Shown: positions 38,940 through 50,515 of the stretch, piece after piece | Numbering within the stretch: position 1 is the stretch's first letter | Layout: each line of letters opens with the position of its first letter | Assembly (NCBI GenBank): GCA_950295325.1 | Contig: OX485806.1 | Location: 10,604,001 to 10,664,000 of the forward strand | Direction of reading: 5' to 3' | DNA length: 60,000 nucleotides | Source of the DNA: Polytrichum commune | Lineage: Eukaryota; Streptophyta; Polytrichopsida; Polytrichales; Polytrichaceae | Translations under genes and position numbers: made by a program | Notes under the pieces: generated by a model | What the model was told of the DNA's origin: nothing | Database searches by the model: none | Seen by the model: the letters and a program-made list of their open reading frames with translations, nothing else

Positions 38940-39782
38940 TTCATCCTTTATAGATGAGTGTACCCAAAGTATGTGGCCCTATTGTGAGTGCGACCAACTC
39001 CACATACAATTTCAACTATTGGGTCGGAGGCAGGAATTGTCTCATCCAGTTAGCAAAGTTTGTGAATCACAAGGATTGTCATTTCAAGATTGAAAATCAA
39101 AGTTTAGATGCAATAATTATAAGAGATCAAATTGAAGACATTCCATCTTTTTAAGTGGGTCACATAGACCCTCCCAATCAACTATTAAACCTAGGATGGT
39201 GTTTGTATTTTGAGCACATAGTCCAATCTCACTCCCTTGTAGAGATATGAACCACTTGATATACATTATTTCATGAGGATTATAATGTGCACATTCCTAG
39301 GATATTTCAATATTCAATTAATATTCTTATAATATACCAAGCATTATTTCAAAATTAATCCACAAAACATGTTTATGAGAATTTTATATTTTTATTTTGA
39401 AACATCAAATTAGGCCCTATCTTTTATCACACATAATTTTCTAATACACATGGAGTGACAACCCCCCACCAAGATCCAGTCTCAAATACAAGTGTTATCA
39501 TATATCACTCAAATATAGCTGTGCAATTACAAAAAAAAAACCACATACCTTAACCCCTAAAAACTTGCAAGGAAAAAACACCTACCTAAAGCTCCAAAGT
39601 ACTAGTATGATGATGCCACATGGTGTCCCAAAAATTTGAGTTAGGGAAAGGATATCTCCAACGATAATTGTCCAATGTGAACCCAAAATAGATGGGCTTG
39701 CATTCAAAAAATTAGAGAAGTTGCAAGGCTTGACATGGCTCGGATTTGAGGAATTAATGTCCAAAGACCGGTGGGGTCCAGA
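38940..39782. repeat. Copy of the dispersed family (inverted relative to 480-985)
   Basis: It shows GTATGTGGCCCTATTGTGAG, then ACTCCACATACAA, GGATTGTCATTTCAAG and CCTAGGATGGTGTTTGTATT. Read on the other strand these match the blocks seen near 27300-27600. Another copy in the same orientation follows at about 40930-41320. Confidence 0.5.
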
Positions 39783-40093
39783 CTCGGGGGGTTCACTGGC
39801 AAAAAATCGTAGAACAACGTGCGATAAAAAATAGGGTCTAATATATTCATTGTAGATAAATTTTGTAAAAAACTTACATATAATATAGGGGGTTTTAAAA
39901 TAGTGAAAAAGGATTACATGTAAAATACCATCACATATAAATAGTGACAAAGGATTACATGTAAAATACCATCATACCTTTATTTTGAAAAATACCATAC
40001 CTTATAATCTTTTCTGCAAGGTAAATAGCCCCCCAATAAATAGGTCCCGAACGCACATGTATGCAAAATATAAGAGGGAGTGAACCCGCCGAG
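39783..40093. mobile_element. MITE with CTCGGGGGGTTCACT termini and 8-bp TSD, second copy
   Basis: A 311-bp element flanked by GGTCCAGA and GGTCCATA (7 of 8 identical). It starts CTCGGGGGGTTCACTGGC and ends AGTGAACCCGCCGAG. The interior matches the complement of 25249-25526 (ATAGGGTCTAATATATTCAT and GTAAAATACCATCA blocks). A short internal duplication repeats AAAGGATTACATGTAAAATA twice. Confidence 0.8.
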
Positions 40094-41990
40094 GGTCCAT
40101 AAATATCTCTTTCATGCTCAAAAACTTCAACTTCCATTATGAGGAACTTAAATTTACCATAAGTATGCCGGTCACGCAACCCATAAGCATGAAGAGAGGG
40201 GATTATTGCATACGAACATTCTTGTCATTCAACCAACATAAAAGTCTTGAAATAAATGGAGCCTGGATGTTATTATAAATGGTTGATTTGACAACGGAAT
40301 TTACTTCAAAACTCAAAATTAGTCTATTCCAAGTCATTTGAGATGAATCAACCACAAACCTATAGGAAGTTTTTATATTGGATGGATGAGAGATATGCTC
40401 ATATGTGATAAAATCCTCTCCCATAAGCATCCACTCCATTAAAGTTTTCCATCACCAATATCATACGCAAACACCTCAACTGAAAGGCATTTGCAATGTC
40501 GACTAGTGAATTGGTCACTTCCACAATAGAGAAGTATAAATGACAAAGTTGTGCATCTACCAAGGTACTTAATTCTTGCACGGCCATTTGACATAAGTAC
40601 ACATTCTTTGCTCCATAAACGTAAATTGAAGAGTGTGGATAGGCAGGTGAACAAGATGTGAATGAAGCTACTTATATTTCTTTAAATACAAGTGGTGAGG
40701 TTTATTTATATAGTCAGATCCAACCAGGAGCAAGTTTCACACTTTGCTTTCAAGAGGGCAACGTAATGTAGTACAACTAACATACATTTACACTTTGAAG
40801 TTTGTTCACACTGATCACAACATATTGCACTCCTCAGTCTATGAAGCTTGATCTCTTTCTAAACCTAGTGAAGCCTACTCCCTTCCTTCCGTCCACAACA
40901 TACTGACATTAAAATCGGTTAAGATTTCTCATCCTTCACTTTCAAGGCATGTGGCCTTGTTGTGAGCACTTCCAGCAACACAAACATTTAGGGTTGTTGG
41001 ATCGGCTCAATCCAATTAGCAATTGTAAACCACAAAGATCGTAATGGCAAGTTTCACAATTGGAACAGAGATGGATGAGTTTTGATACTCCAAAGTGAAG
41101 ATTCTCTTTCTCTTAGATGATCACATAGACCCATCTAATTTGTGTTAACTATTAAACCTAGGATGATCAATATACGTTGAACAAGTAGTCAATCTTTTTG
41201 TAACATGTCTTTTTGGTGTATATTCTTAACAACAATGCTCGCCATATACCACTCAAATATAGGCATCTAATTAAGAAATGTGACCACATAAGACCTACAT
41301 ACATTACATGTCCCTTGTACTGGAAATTATGTTTTTGGGCGTACGACAATCAGCAGCTTACATTTGCACAAGTCCCTTTAAAGAATCCATCTGAAACTGT
41401 GTTGGAGTTGCAACCGTTCCAAATGATTTTGAAAAAAAACTTCAGAGTTCATCCTCATAACAAGTTTAACATGGACAGTCACGAAGCTCAACATCATAGA
41501 ATTTCAGTCTTACACTTCACCATGCAAATCAACTAACTAATGTCATTGAGAATCATTGAAGTGGATTTGTCAGTCACTTAGAATCAACCACTCAAGTCTG
41601 CTGAAACGTATCAGATCACATGTCACATGTCCTGTTCCCTATCCTCTTTTGCACTGTGATCAATTCAACAGGTTCACGAGTTTCCATGTTCCCATGTTGG
41701 CAACAACCTGCTCTTCCCACCTACAATGAGTTTTTAAAAATGGGGACCCCAGAGGGATATGGAGTCCTACATTATAATTTGAAAGCATAATAGAACCTTG
41801 TGTGCTTTTGAGCCTGTAATCACTCGGGGATCCGGCCTCATTAATTCGTAATTGAAACCCTCTACCTTCTCCGAATGCAATGCATACTCTTGAATGATAC
41901 ACAATTAGGTTGTGAATCTTTCATACTGGGATTCCTAGTATACATCTAACCTTGTATTTGATTTTTTAGTGGGCCACCATTCACTTCGAA
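40094..41990. other. Intergenic downstream of the aminotransferase gene
   Basis: This stretch holds a dispersed-family copy at about 40930-41320 and otherwise unassigned AT-rich sequence. The last few hundred bases before 42020 should contain the 3' UTR of the minus-strand aminotransferase gene. I cannot place its poly(A) site. Confidence 0.4.
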
Positions 41991-42019
41991 AGCTTTGAAA
42001 ACTTTACCCTCGGGTCATT

Positions 42020-45000
42020 CTAGTCCAAACTCGCCATACAGCTCTCAAGGATGTCAACAGCTTTGTCAAGTTCTTCGGTGGTGATTACGAGAGGGGGTGC
42101 CAGGCGAATAACATCACCCTTGCCCGCAGTAAGAATAAGGAGGCCTGCCTTCAGAGCAGCAGCAACTAGTGGTGAACCGGGAACGTCAAGCTGAATTCCA
42201 ACAAGAAGACCCTTGCCCCGCACCTCCTTCACATGTGGATTCTTTCCAAGCCGCTTTCGGAGTTGGGATTTCAGGTGTTCGCCTTTTGTGGCCACACTCT
42301 CAAGAAAACCTGGAGCCTGTGCACACATATAGCCAGAACATACTGATGAATCCTTGTACTAAGGTAAGTGGGCCTAGACAGACACTTTTAGCTCTGCATC
42401 CACTTCTCTTGGGATATCAAACATCTGATTGATATGAGATGATTGGCAAATTCAAATTGAGGCCATAGCCATTTCCCTCATGCTTTTTGGAGCTCATATG
42501 AATATCTTAATCATTATCAAAGAGAATATTCTCTTCTAATTAAATCATCGTATAAGTTCACCCAATTGCATTGACTATTTAGCCTAAAATGGTTAGCAGA
42601 TTTTGAGGATGTAGTCCAGTCTCATTTAAACATATGTTTTTTGGGTGTCTATATTTACTAGATCCACACCTAAACCACACACCACTCCTATATAGATGTC
42701 TGTTTGAAATAAGTAACTGATTTAGGCCCGCCCACCGTAGCAAAAAGGATAAACTCACCCTAAACCAGTGAGTTAAGAGAGCCTAAACTTGGGATAAACG
42801 TAAGGTAAATTTAGGGTGACACTCTCTAACTCATCAGGTTCATGGGTGTAAACTGGAACACATTAACCTTAAAGGTCTAAGAAGCCCCTTATGGGCCTCA
42901 AGGTGCCATTCAGAGGGGTTTAGAACTACTTTACTGATATGTTTTAGCTAAAAGTGTCAAAAGCGACCCCGTCTGAAACTAGCCCATTTATCATATAGCT
43001 TATGAGTTGTAGGAAAATTAGAGCTTATATAGTTAACCTAGACTGAAATACATACCACATATATCTAGACACTGTTGTAAGATATGACATTATTTCACTT
43101 ACTCTTTTCTAAAGGGTGTGCTAAATATGGATTGAATATCATAGACCAGAATAAAATAATATTCCACTATTTGTTGGGGGTTTCATACAAAAACGTCATG
43201 TATCCCCAGTCTTGTAAGGATTAACTATTGCTTACGCAGTTAGCTTGTAATATTAAACACAAACACTTGCACCTGCAGTTCAATATAAGACACATTTCAA
43301 AGTGGAACATGCGCTTGAGTCTCCCAAATGTAAATTCAGAAGCCAATTTCCCATGTTACAGAAACATGTAATACTGGAACATAGAGTGAGACTAGAATGT
43401 GTTCAAATATTTACCTGAATATGGTCCAGAACAGCAAGAGCTGCATGGCATACTAATGGGCCCCCAGCAAATGTGCTTCCGTGGTCCCCAGCTGATATCT
43501 TTGAGGCCACCTTCTCTGTTACAAGAACAGAACCAATAGGTAACCCTCCCGCTAATGGCTTTGCAATTGTCATGATGTCAGGTCTCACATCATACGCTTC
43601 ATGAGCCCAAAGGAGGCCAGTTCGGCCTAGCCCACATTGCACCTGATACCCATCCACAAATCTTGCTCAGAAAATGCTTTTTGTAATGCTTTTATTATGC
43701 TCATAAAGTTCATCTCAAAGGAGCACCTCCTCTGTTCCCTCACAGAATCAGTTGAACGTAATTACAAAGAGAGAGTTGACCCAAAACACTACACCAAGTA
43801 ATGTGCTGCTTGATATTCTCGAGAAGGAAAGGAGACCTTGGAGGACTCCCAAAGCACTAAACAAATCATGCAGAGTCAGAGATGTCAGTTTTTCCAACTC
43901 AAATGTTCACACGTGATTATACCTCATCAAAAACAAGAAGAGTCCCAGTCTCATCACAAATTTCCCGAAGGCCCTCGAGAAAGGAGGCAGTGGCACTGCA
44001 TACTCCTCCCTCACCCTGCAATGGCTCTACAAAAATTGCTGCAGTACATCCAGCAACAACTGCCTTTCTGGTTGCCTCCAAATCCCCAAACTGTACAAAT
44101 TGTACACCTGCAATTCAAGTTCTGATATGAAAACCTTTTTCTGCAAGTTCTGCTCCATCAATCATTCATAGCAAGCTCATCTCCCTACCGATCTCAAGAA
44201 AGCAAAGAATCACATAGTTAAAGATTCTGAAATGTATCTATACCTAGTCCACAACATCCCAACACAGTGAGCATAAATTGCTGATAGAATTAGCATGCTA
44301 CTCAAACTGATAAAGGACCCTTGTACTGCATTGAATCATACACTATAAAAATGTACAACCCTTAGGACCCACAACTCATCAAACAAAGGCACAAGATGAT
44401 GACTTGCTGGAGATAATTGAGAACCCAGCTTGTGCAATGTGCAAATCACTAAACAAACATGTTTGGTATACCTGGGATCAGAGGTTCGAATGGTGTCCGG
44501 TAGTGCGCTTTACTCGTGAGTGAAAGAGCTCCCAGTGTCCGCCCATGAAAGCCACTAGTAAAGGCTATGAGCTCACTAGCCCCAGGGGCACTTCCACCAT
44601 CCTCCTTTGCCAGAGCATGATGGTACTTCCGGGCAAACTTAATTGCTGCTTCATTTGCTTCCGTACCTGAGTTCACCATAAACACGCGGTCTGCAAAACT
44701 GAAATTAACAAGACGCTCCGCTAATTTGACCTGAAAACAAAGCAATTATAAGTCAACTTGTGTCAATTCAATGAACGTAACATTCTTAAGCAGCCTATTT
44801 AGGCTCCATAGCAAATAGAACAATCCTACGGTAATCCAGATAAGCTAAAAACAATTCCATTGGGGATAGACCTCTTTTGAATCTTAGAAGGTGGAAGAAG
44901 ACATTGTGTACAACGTTAGGCAACAATGAGGTGTCGACTAGTGAGAGCTTGCCGGCTGACTACACTCGGCATTCATGCATGTACTCAAGGACCTCGATTC

Positions 45001-47558
45001 TTGAAAATTTATACTTGAAGCTAGAATAGAAAGAGAATGTCCTTACACATGCTTAAGAATGCTACGAACAAGGAAATGATAATCACAAAGGTACTTAAAT
45101 CTGGAAAGGGAAACATGTGTTTGCTACAAAACCAAAGACATTCGTTATCTTCCCTGCCATTCAACTGACATGTACACTACCTTGACCCTGCTCAAAAGGT
45201 ATAAAGAGTTGATGTTGAGGTATTCACCTGAGGCACTGTGTGAAAAAGATTGCTGACATGAGCAAGTTTTCCGGCCTGCTCAGAAACAGCCTTGACCCAA
45301 GCAGGGTCGCCATGTCCCAGTGCATTCACAGCAATACCTGCTGTCAGGTCTAGATACTCCTTGTCTTCAGTGTCATAGAGCTTGCATCCCTCCCCGCTAA
45401 CAAAAACCACTGGTGAACGAGCATAAGTTTGGACAAAAAGCTTAGATTCTGCTTCAATAATGTCCTGCCACACAAGAAAGACCTCTTGGATAAGTCAAGC
45501 GAAAAGGTTGACAAGGACACCAGAAAAGGGAAAATTAACCAAGTCTTCCCGATCCATTGTGATGGGTGAACCTTCAAAAGTAAATATTTTGAATTTCACT
45601 TTCATTGAAGAAATGTACTAGCAATCCAACAATGCCAACCAAATATTCTAACATGGATCTGCAAAATACCAGAGGACAAGTCCAGACTACTTTCGTCCCC
45701 AATTCGTTTAAGTTTGTGTGCACACAGACATTCCGTTTGTATTCACATCTTATGCAGATTCTGTTGCAACTTCACACATGCTCTCTACCAAACGATCCAG
45801 ATTCAACAGGACGTTCCAGAATTTTTGAGCTGAGAAAATTGACTTTGTTCGCCTTACTAGAGTAAACAGAAGCCAAGCTATCACTAACTAACTATTCTAC
45901 ATTGATCTGCACAGACCTGGACGATAAATCCAGACTATTTCAATTACCGTTTCGTCCAACGTATTCACATCTTATGCAGTAGATTCCGCTAGAATTTCAC
46001 ATGTACTCTCTACCAAGTGATTCAGAAGACAATGCGAGAATTCTTTACCAATCCTTTTTGCACTTATATTGGTGATTCCTATTCACATCTTATGCAGTAG
46101 ATTCCGCTAGAATTTCACATGTACTCTCTACCAAGTGATTCAGAAGACAAAGCCAGATTTCTTTACCAACCCTTTTTGCACTTATATTGGTGATTCCTAT
46201 TCACATCTTATGCAGTAGATTCCGCTACAGTTCTACATGAATCCTCTACCGACTGACTCAGAACCAACAGGGCAGCCCGGGATATTTGAGCTGAGAAGAT
46301 TAAGTACGTTCACCTTACTTGCGTTTTGGCAAACAGAAGACACAGCTACTCAAGAAATGCCCAGCCCTCTTGCACTTTCGTGGAAGCATGCTCACATTTT
46401 ATGCAGTGAATTCCATTGCAACTCAGATGCAATCTCTACCAAGTGCTTCAGAACCAACAGAACACCCTAGGACTTTTGAGCTGAGAAAATTGGCCATGTT
46501 CAGCCTACTTGCGTTTTGGTAACCAAAAGAAACAGCTATTCGAGAATTACCAATCCTTCTTGCACTTTTGTGAGAGCCGAATTGGTGGTGACGCATGCCA
46601 TAGGTTCCGCTACGATTTTACATGCACTCTCTACCGAGTGTTTCAAAACCAACAGGACACTCCAGGATTTTTGAGTGATCACCCTACCTACTTGTCTTTG
46701 GGAAACAGAAGAGAAAACCTATATGAGAACTACCAATCCTTCTTGGACTTTTATGAGAGCTGAATGGTGATGACACATCTCATGCGATAGATTCCGCTCC
46801 AATTCTACATGTACTCTCTACCAAGTGACTCGGAACCAACAGAACACTCCAGGATTTTTAAGCTGAGAAAATTGACAATCTTCATACTACTTGCGTATTA
46901 GCAAACAGAAGACACAGCTACTGGGAAATTACCAATCTTTCTTACACATTCGTGGAAGCATGTCCACACCTTATGCAGCAATATTCCGCTATAATTCCAC
47001 ATGCACTCTCTACCAAGTGACACAAAACCCACAAGACACTCCAGGTTTTTTTGAGCGATCACCCTACCTACTTGTCTTTCAGAAACAGACAAAAAACAGC
47101 TATTCAAGAATGACCAATCCTCCTTGCACTTGTGTGCAAAGTTGTTCACATCTTATGCAGAAAATTCCGCTCCAATTCCACACGCTCCCCCTACCAAGCG
47201 ACTCAGAACCAACAGACCACTCCAGCACTTTTGAGCTCACAAAATTGACTATGTTCGCCCTACTTTCTGAAGAAACCGCTGTGTGAAAAATTACCAGTCC
47301 TTCTTGCACTTGTGCGGAAGCGGGAGCTGAAGCTGGAGGTGACAAATCGACCGCCCCGCCAACAGCTCTGGCGACACCTTTCCTCCCGCACGACACAAGA
47401 GCTCCTCCCGCCCGATGCTCCTGCCGCTGGCCGAACTTCACATTCCCCGGCCCTAGGAAATCAGAATCCAGTGAGGAGCTCGCAGCACCACCACTACTCC
47501 ACTGGACTTGAGGCTTGGTGAGCCAAGCGCCCGCAGGAGAAATGAGCGCAGCAGCCAT
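42020..47558 (-). CDS. WIN1: Acetylornithine aminotransferase, plastid-targeted (six coding exons)
   Basis: A PLP enzyme (EC 2.6.1.11) that transfers an amino group from glutamate to N-acetylglutamate semialdehyde to give N-acetylornithine, in plastid arginine/ornithine synthesis. Exons: 47295-47558, 45228-45464, 44472-44730, 43923-44107, 43415-43642, 42020-42316. All junctions are GT-AG and in phase, giving 489 residues. Residues 1-88 form a Ser/Ala-rich, acid-poor transit peptide from [10 protein letters not shown]. The class III aminotransferase fold follows: [41 protein letters not shown] (about 187), [37 protein letters not shown] (PLP-binding Asp about 314), [13 protein letters not shown] (Schiff-base Lys about 343), [25 protein letters not shown] and [18 protein letters not shown]. 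The open frame continues upstream to a TTG at 47618, but ATG 47558 (GAGGACATGGC) is the sensible start. Order and length match Arabidopsis WIN1. Intron 1 is filled by a tandem array. Related ornithine aminotransferases are less likely, given the AGKGDVIR end and plastid leader. Confidence 0.95.
42375..42700. repeat. Dispersed-family copy inside intron 5 of the aminotransferase gene
   Basis: This matches 48710-48990 and onward in direct orientation: CACTTCTCYTRGGATRTCAAACA, GAGATGRTTRGCAAATTCAA, GGCCATAG(C/T)CATTT, TTTTTGGAGCTCAT, then GGTGTCTATA...CCACACCTAAACCA. It shows that the dispersed family also inserts into genic introns. Confidence 0.6.
45640..47330. repeat. Tandem array filling intron 1 of the aminotransferase gene and reaching into exon 1
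   Basis: The anchor TATGCAG or close variants falls at 45751, 45973, 46091, 46209, 46400, about 46593, 46781, 46972 and 47154. The spacing is about 182-193 bp for most units, 222 for the first and exactly 118 for two. Each unit reads roughly TTATGCAG...ATTCCGCT...CTCTACCAAGTG...CAGAACCAACAG...TTTGAGCTGAGAAAATTG...AATTACCAATCCTTCTTGCAC. The last block is also at 47288-47312, where it is the 3' end of exon 1 plus its donor. Read on the minus strand, a typical unit gives GTGCAAGAAGGATTG|GTAATT, against GTGCAAGAAGGACTG|GTAATT at the real exon 1 border (47295/47294). Confidence 0.9.
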
Positions 47559-47960
47559 GTCCTCTGCTTCTGCGTCGGCTTCGGATTGAAACGGGGAAGG
47601 GAATGCAATGCACTGCAATCGAATCCCACGGCGTCGCGGTGGAGAGGCACAATAGAATGGGAGAATGCGAGGGAAGGAAGGGAGAGTGCTTGAGTAGACT
47701 AATAGACTAGACTCAGCCTTGGGAAGTGTACCTTAGATTAGGGCCAACTTCCATGCGGGCAAGGGGCAAGCATCTAAGTGTTGCAGTGACCAAGGGAAGG
47801 GAGGTTTATGATGTGAATAGGTAATGAGGGAATAAGGACACCATGCAAGGATGTGTGTGTCCATGTGATGTTTCTCATAACGTAAATGTAAATGTAAATG
47901 TAAATGTCTAAGGATGGATTTCAGCGGTTTTTGATTGGTTGAGAAACGTAATGCCCTGTT
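47559..47960 (-). promoter_or_regulatory. 5' leader and promoter region of the aminotransferase gene
   Basis: Read on the minus strand, about 47640-47700 is CT-rich (CACTCTCCCTTCCTTCCCTC), a common look for plant 5' leaders. No TATA box is obvious. A short (GTAAAT)n microsatellite lies at about 47884-47907. Confidence 0.35.
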
Positions 47961-49532
47961 TTTAAATAGAATGTGTTTTGAAATATGTGGGGTGCGTTAT
48001 GCAAAGTACGGTTATCGCATATTACAAAGGGAAGTTTGGTCTGGGTCTTTTTGTATATTAGGTCATGCGTGAGATGGGGTGCATTGTGTAACAAGTGAGG
48101 TATGAGAGACGGAGTATTATTGGAATTGGTGAGGACCCTCCGAGAGCAGGAGCCTGAGCAAGGGGATATATTTTTTCGATGACGCCATGTCTCGAGGGCC
48201 TCACGGCACTTGAGACCTAGTTGTGGTTTCTAGATGCTTCCACGTGTAATAGGAAATTGAAATGGCCTCCGGGAAAGCTAGAAGGGAATTATGCAACGTG
48301 AGGTGTCGTGTAATTAGAAACATTTAGGGCCATGTCTTTATGGAGAATAAGGACACTATTTGAGGCGGTAGTCGAGCATTGGTGTTTGTGTTCCCCATAA
48401 TGTACTCCCCTTGACGCATTACCGAACGTAAACATTCTCGAGGTCCCCCCCCAAAAAAAATGTTGCATATTGAACCTAAAATAATTAATATATTTTAAAC
48501 ACATATTCCAATCTCTTAGAAACACGTGTCTTTTTGGTGTCCATTCTTGGATCCACACCTAACCAAACACCACTCAAATACATGTGTCTACATCAGTGCT
48601 ATGTTGGAATTAGGCACGTCCATATTATAATGTATGTAAGGTAAGTGTGAGGTCACTATTCTTCATTGGACACTTTAGGTTTATTTGAGCGACAGGTAAG
48701 GTAGATGGGTCTTAAATGATTACTTTTTCAAATACATAGCCCACTTCTCCTAGGATGTCAAACACACAATTTAGTATGAGATGGTTAGCAAATTCAATTC
48801 AAGGCCATAGTCATTTTCCTCGTTATTTTTGGAGCTCATGAATATCTAAGTTCATTATCAAAGCAAAGATTCTCGTGTTCATTAAATGGTCATACAAGTT
48901 TCCACAGTTATGTTAACTATTGAACCTAGAATACTTGTCATATGTTTAAAGATGTAGTCCCTCTATTGCCCATAAAATATATGTGAGGACTTCCAAATTC
49001 ACAAACAATTATGGTCGTTGGATTGAAATAAAAGTATCCAAATAAGAAGTGGGTTTATACCTTAATGTTGTCAATAGAGGTCAACAACGTTCTCAGGTCC
49101 CCCATTGGATTTGCCCTTGAGCAAAGCTCAATGTAATTGGTATATTTTGGGCTCACGACCTTGTCCCATATTGAGTATGTTGGATGAATGTATTTAGAAA
49201 GTAGATCCATAGTTGCTTCATTCGCCAACCGAGAATATATACACTATGTATGATTTGCACATAGGTATTAAGCATCTATGATGGTATGATATAATTCATC
49301 TTGTTACAATTTAAGTGCATACGTGAAGATCGAGGTCTTGGTAACCATACCCATCGTTTCCCTTTAGATATTAGAATACAAAAACTCCATACAATCATCA
49401 ATTGATCTAATGGACAAAGCTTTCCCACATGTAGCACTTTGTTTGTGAGAGTAGCTTCCATTGTAATTAGGAACAAGTTGTTGCTTATCATTTTCTTTTT
49501 ATTGGAGAATTGTGATCGGAAGAGCCTCCACA
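47961..49532. other. Intergenic: dispersed-family copy, no gene seen
   Basis: Positions 48480-49020 carry the dispersed family in the orientation also found in intron 5 of the aminotransferase gene. A C9 followed by A8 lies at about 48447-48464. No gene is seen. Confidence 0.4.
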
Positions 49533-49709
49533 CAGGGGTGTTGCCAAGCCTAGGCCCGGGTAGGCCAGGCCTACCTTGAGCCCGAAGGGCCCACCTGAAA
49601 GCCTAGGTCATATACAAAAAAATTCATTTTTCATGAACAAATATGCACTAGATAAAATTTGATTTTCCGAGCGGGCCTACCCTGGAAATCAAGGTTGGCG
49701 ACGCCCCTG
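49533..49709. mobile_element. hAT-type MITE with perfect 8-bp TSD
   Basis: A 177-bp element flanked by CCTCCACA on both sides (49525-49532 and 49710-49717). It starts CAGGGGTGTTGCCAA and ends TTGGCGACGCCCCTG. CAGGGGYG termini with an 8-bp duplication are diagnostic of plant hAT non-autonomous elements. The interior is GC-rich near both ends (GCCTAGGCCCGGGTAGGCC) and non-coding. Confidence 0.9.
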
Positions 49710-50151
49710 CCTCCACACAAAGAAGTTGGCCGTGTTTGCATTGTTGCAAGCATTTGCAAGGCAAGTATAATTGCACCTTGCAAATGACCACCACTACTTG
49801 GACTATATATTCGTTCCTCATCGGTCTCATGAAAGTTAGCCCTTGTGTTTAGGCAACAACGATCCAAGGATTACCAAATACATGTTACAATATAACATTT
49901 ACTTTCTTTAGTGGATTCGACTCCAAATTTTACCTCAAAGACCCTCAATAACCTAACAAAATTCCATCAAAGATGAATCACCCACAAACCTATGGTGGGC
50001 AAGTTGTTTTAATACCCCTTTACCTCAATAAGATTGGTGAGAGCCTAGCTCAAAGAACAAGACATCGAGCCCATGGTTGGCCAACATAATATTCTACCTC
50101 ATCCCTCTTAGTAGGCATTTAGGAACATTGGCTTGACGCAAGGGGTACTAA

Positions 50152-50515
50152 GGGCCGGCTCACACATGGTCCCAAGTCCTAAGTCCCAAAAGTCACTTGA
50201 AGTCAATGCATGCAATCTTAGCCATTGAGAGCATGGAAGTTGGGACTTGCCACTTCACACAGGGTCCCAAGTACGGCCTACATTGCAACAATTTTTGGAG
50301 GTGAGGCTTGAGCCTTATGTTAAGAGTTGGGTCGAGCAGAAAGCTAAACCCAACTCTCACCACCAATCCCACAATCTATTTGCATAAAATAATCAAGATT
50401 CAACTTTATTGGTAGTTAACCATGAACGAATGATTTCTTGAGGCTCAAAAGTGGGGACTTTGCCTCCATGTTGGGACTTGGGACTTGGGACTTGGGACCC
50501 CATGCGAACTGGACC
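50152..50515. mobile_element. Tourist-like hairpin MITE, copy 1 (TAA duplication)
   Basis: A 364-bp element between TAA at 50149-50151 and 50516-50518. Termini are GGGCCGGCTCACACATGG at the left and, inverted, GGTCCAGTTCGCATGGGG at the right, followed by GTCCCAAGTCC repeats. The middle folds on GAGTTGGGT...ACCCAACTC. TAA duplication fits the PIF/Harbinger-derived Tourist group. Confidence 0.85.

Noticed and set aside
39582-39950. 122-codon minus-strand ORF
   Set aside because: It runs across the border of the MITE at 39783, so the frame mixes unrelated sequence.
43838-44130. Plus-strand ORFs of 82-95 codons
   Set aside because: They are antisense shadows of exon 4 of the aminotransferase gene.
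46891-47286. 131-codon plus-strand ORF
   Set aside because: It is produced by the intron 1 tandem units, whose frames differ from copy to copy.
47312-47693. Plus-strand and alternative minus-strand ORFs over exon 1
   Set aside because: Other frames of the GC-rich aminotransferase transit-peptide exon.
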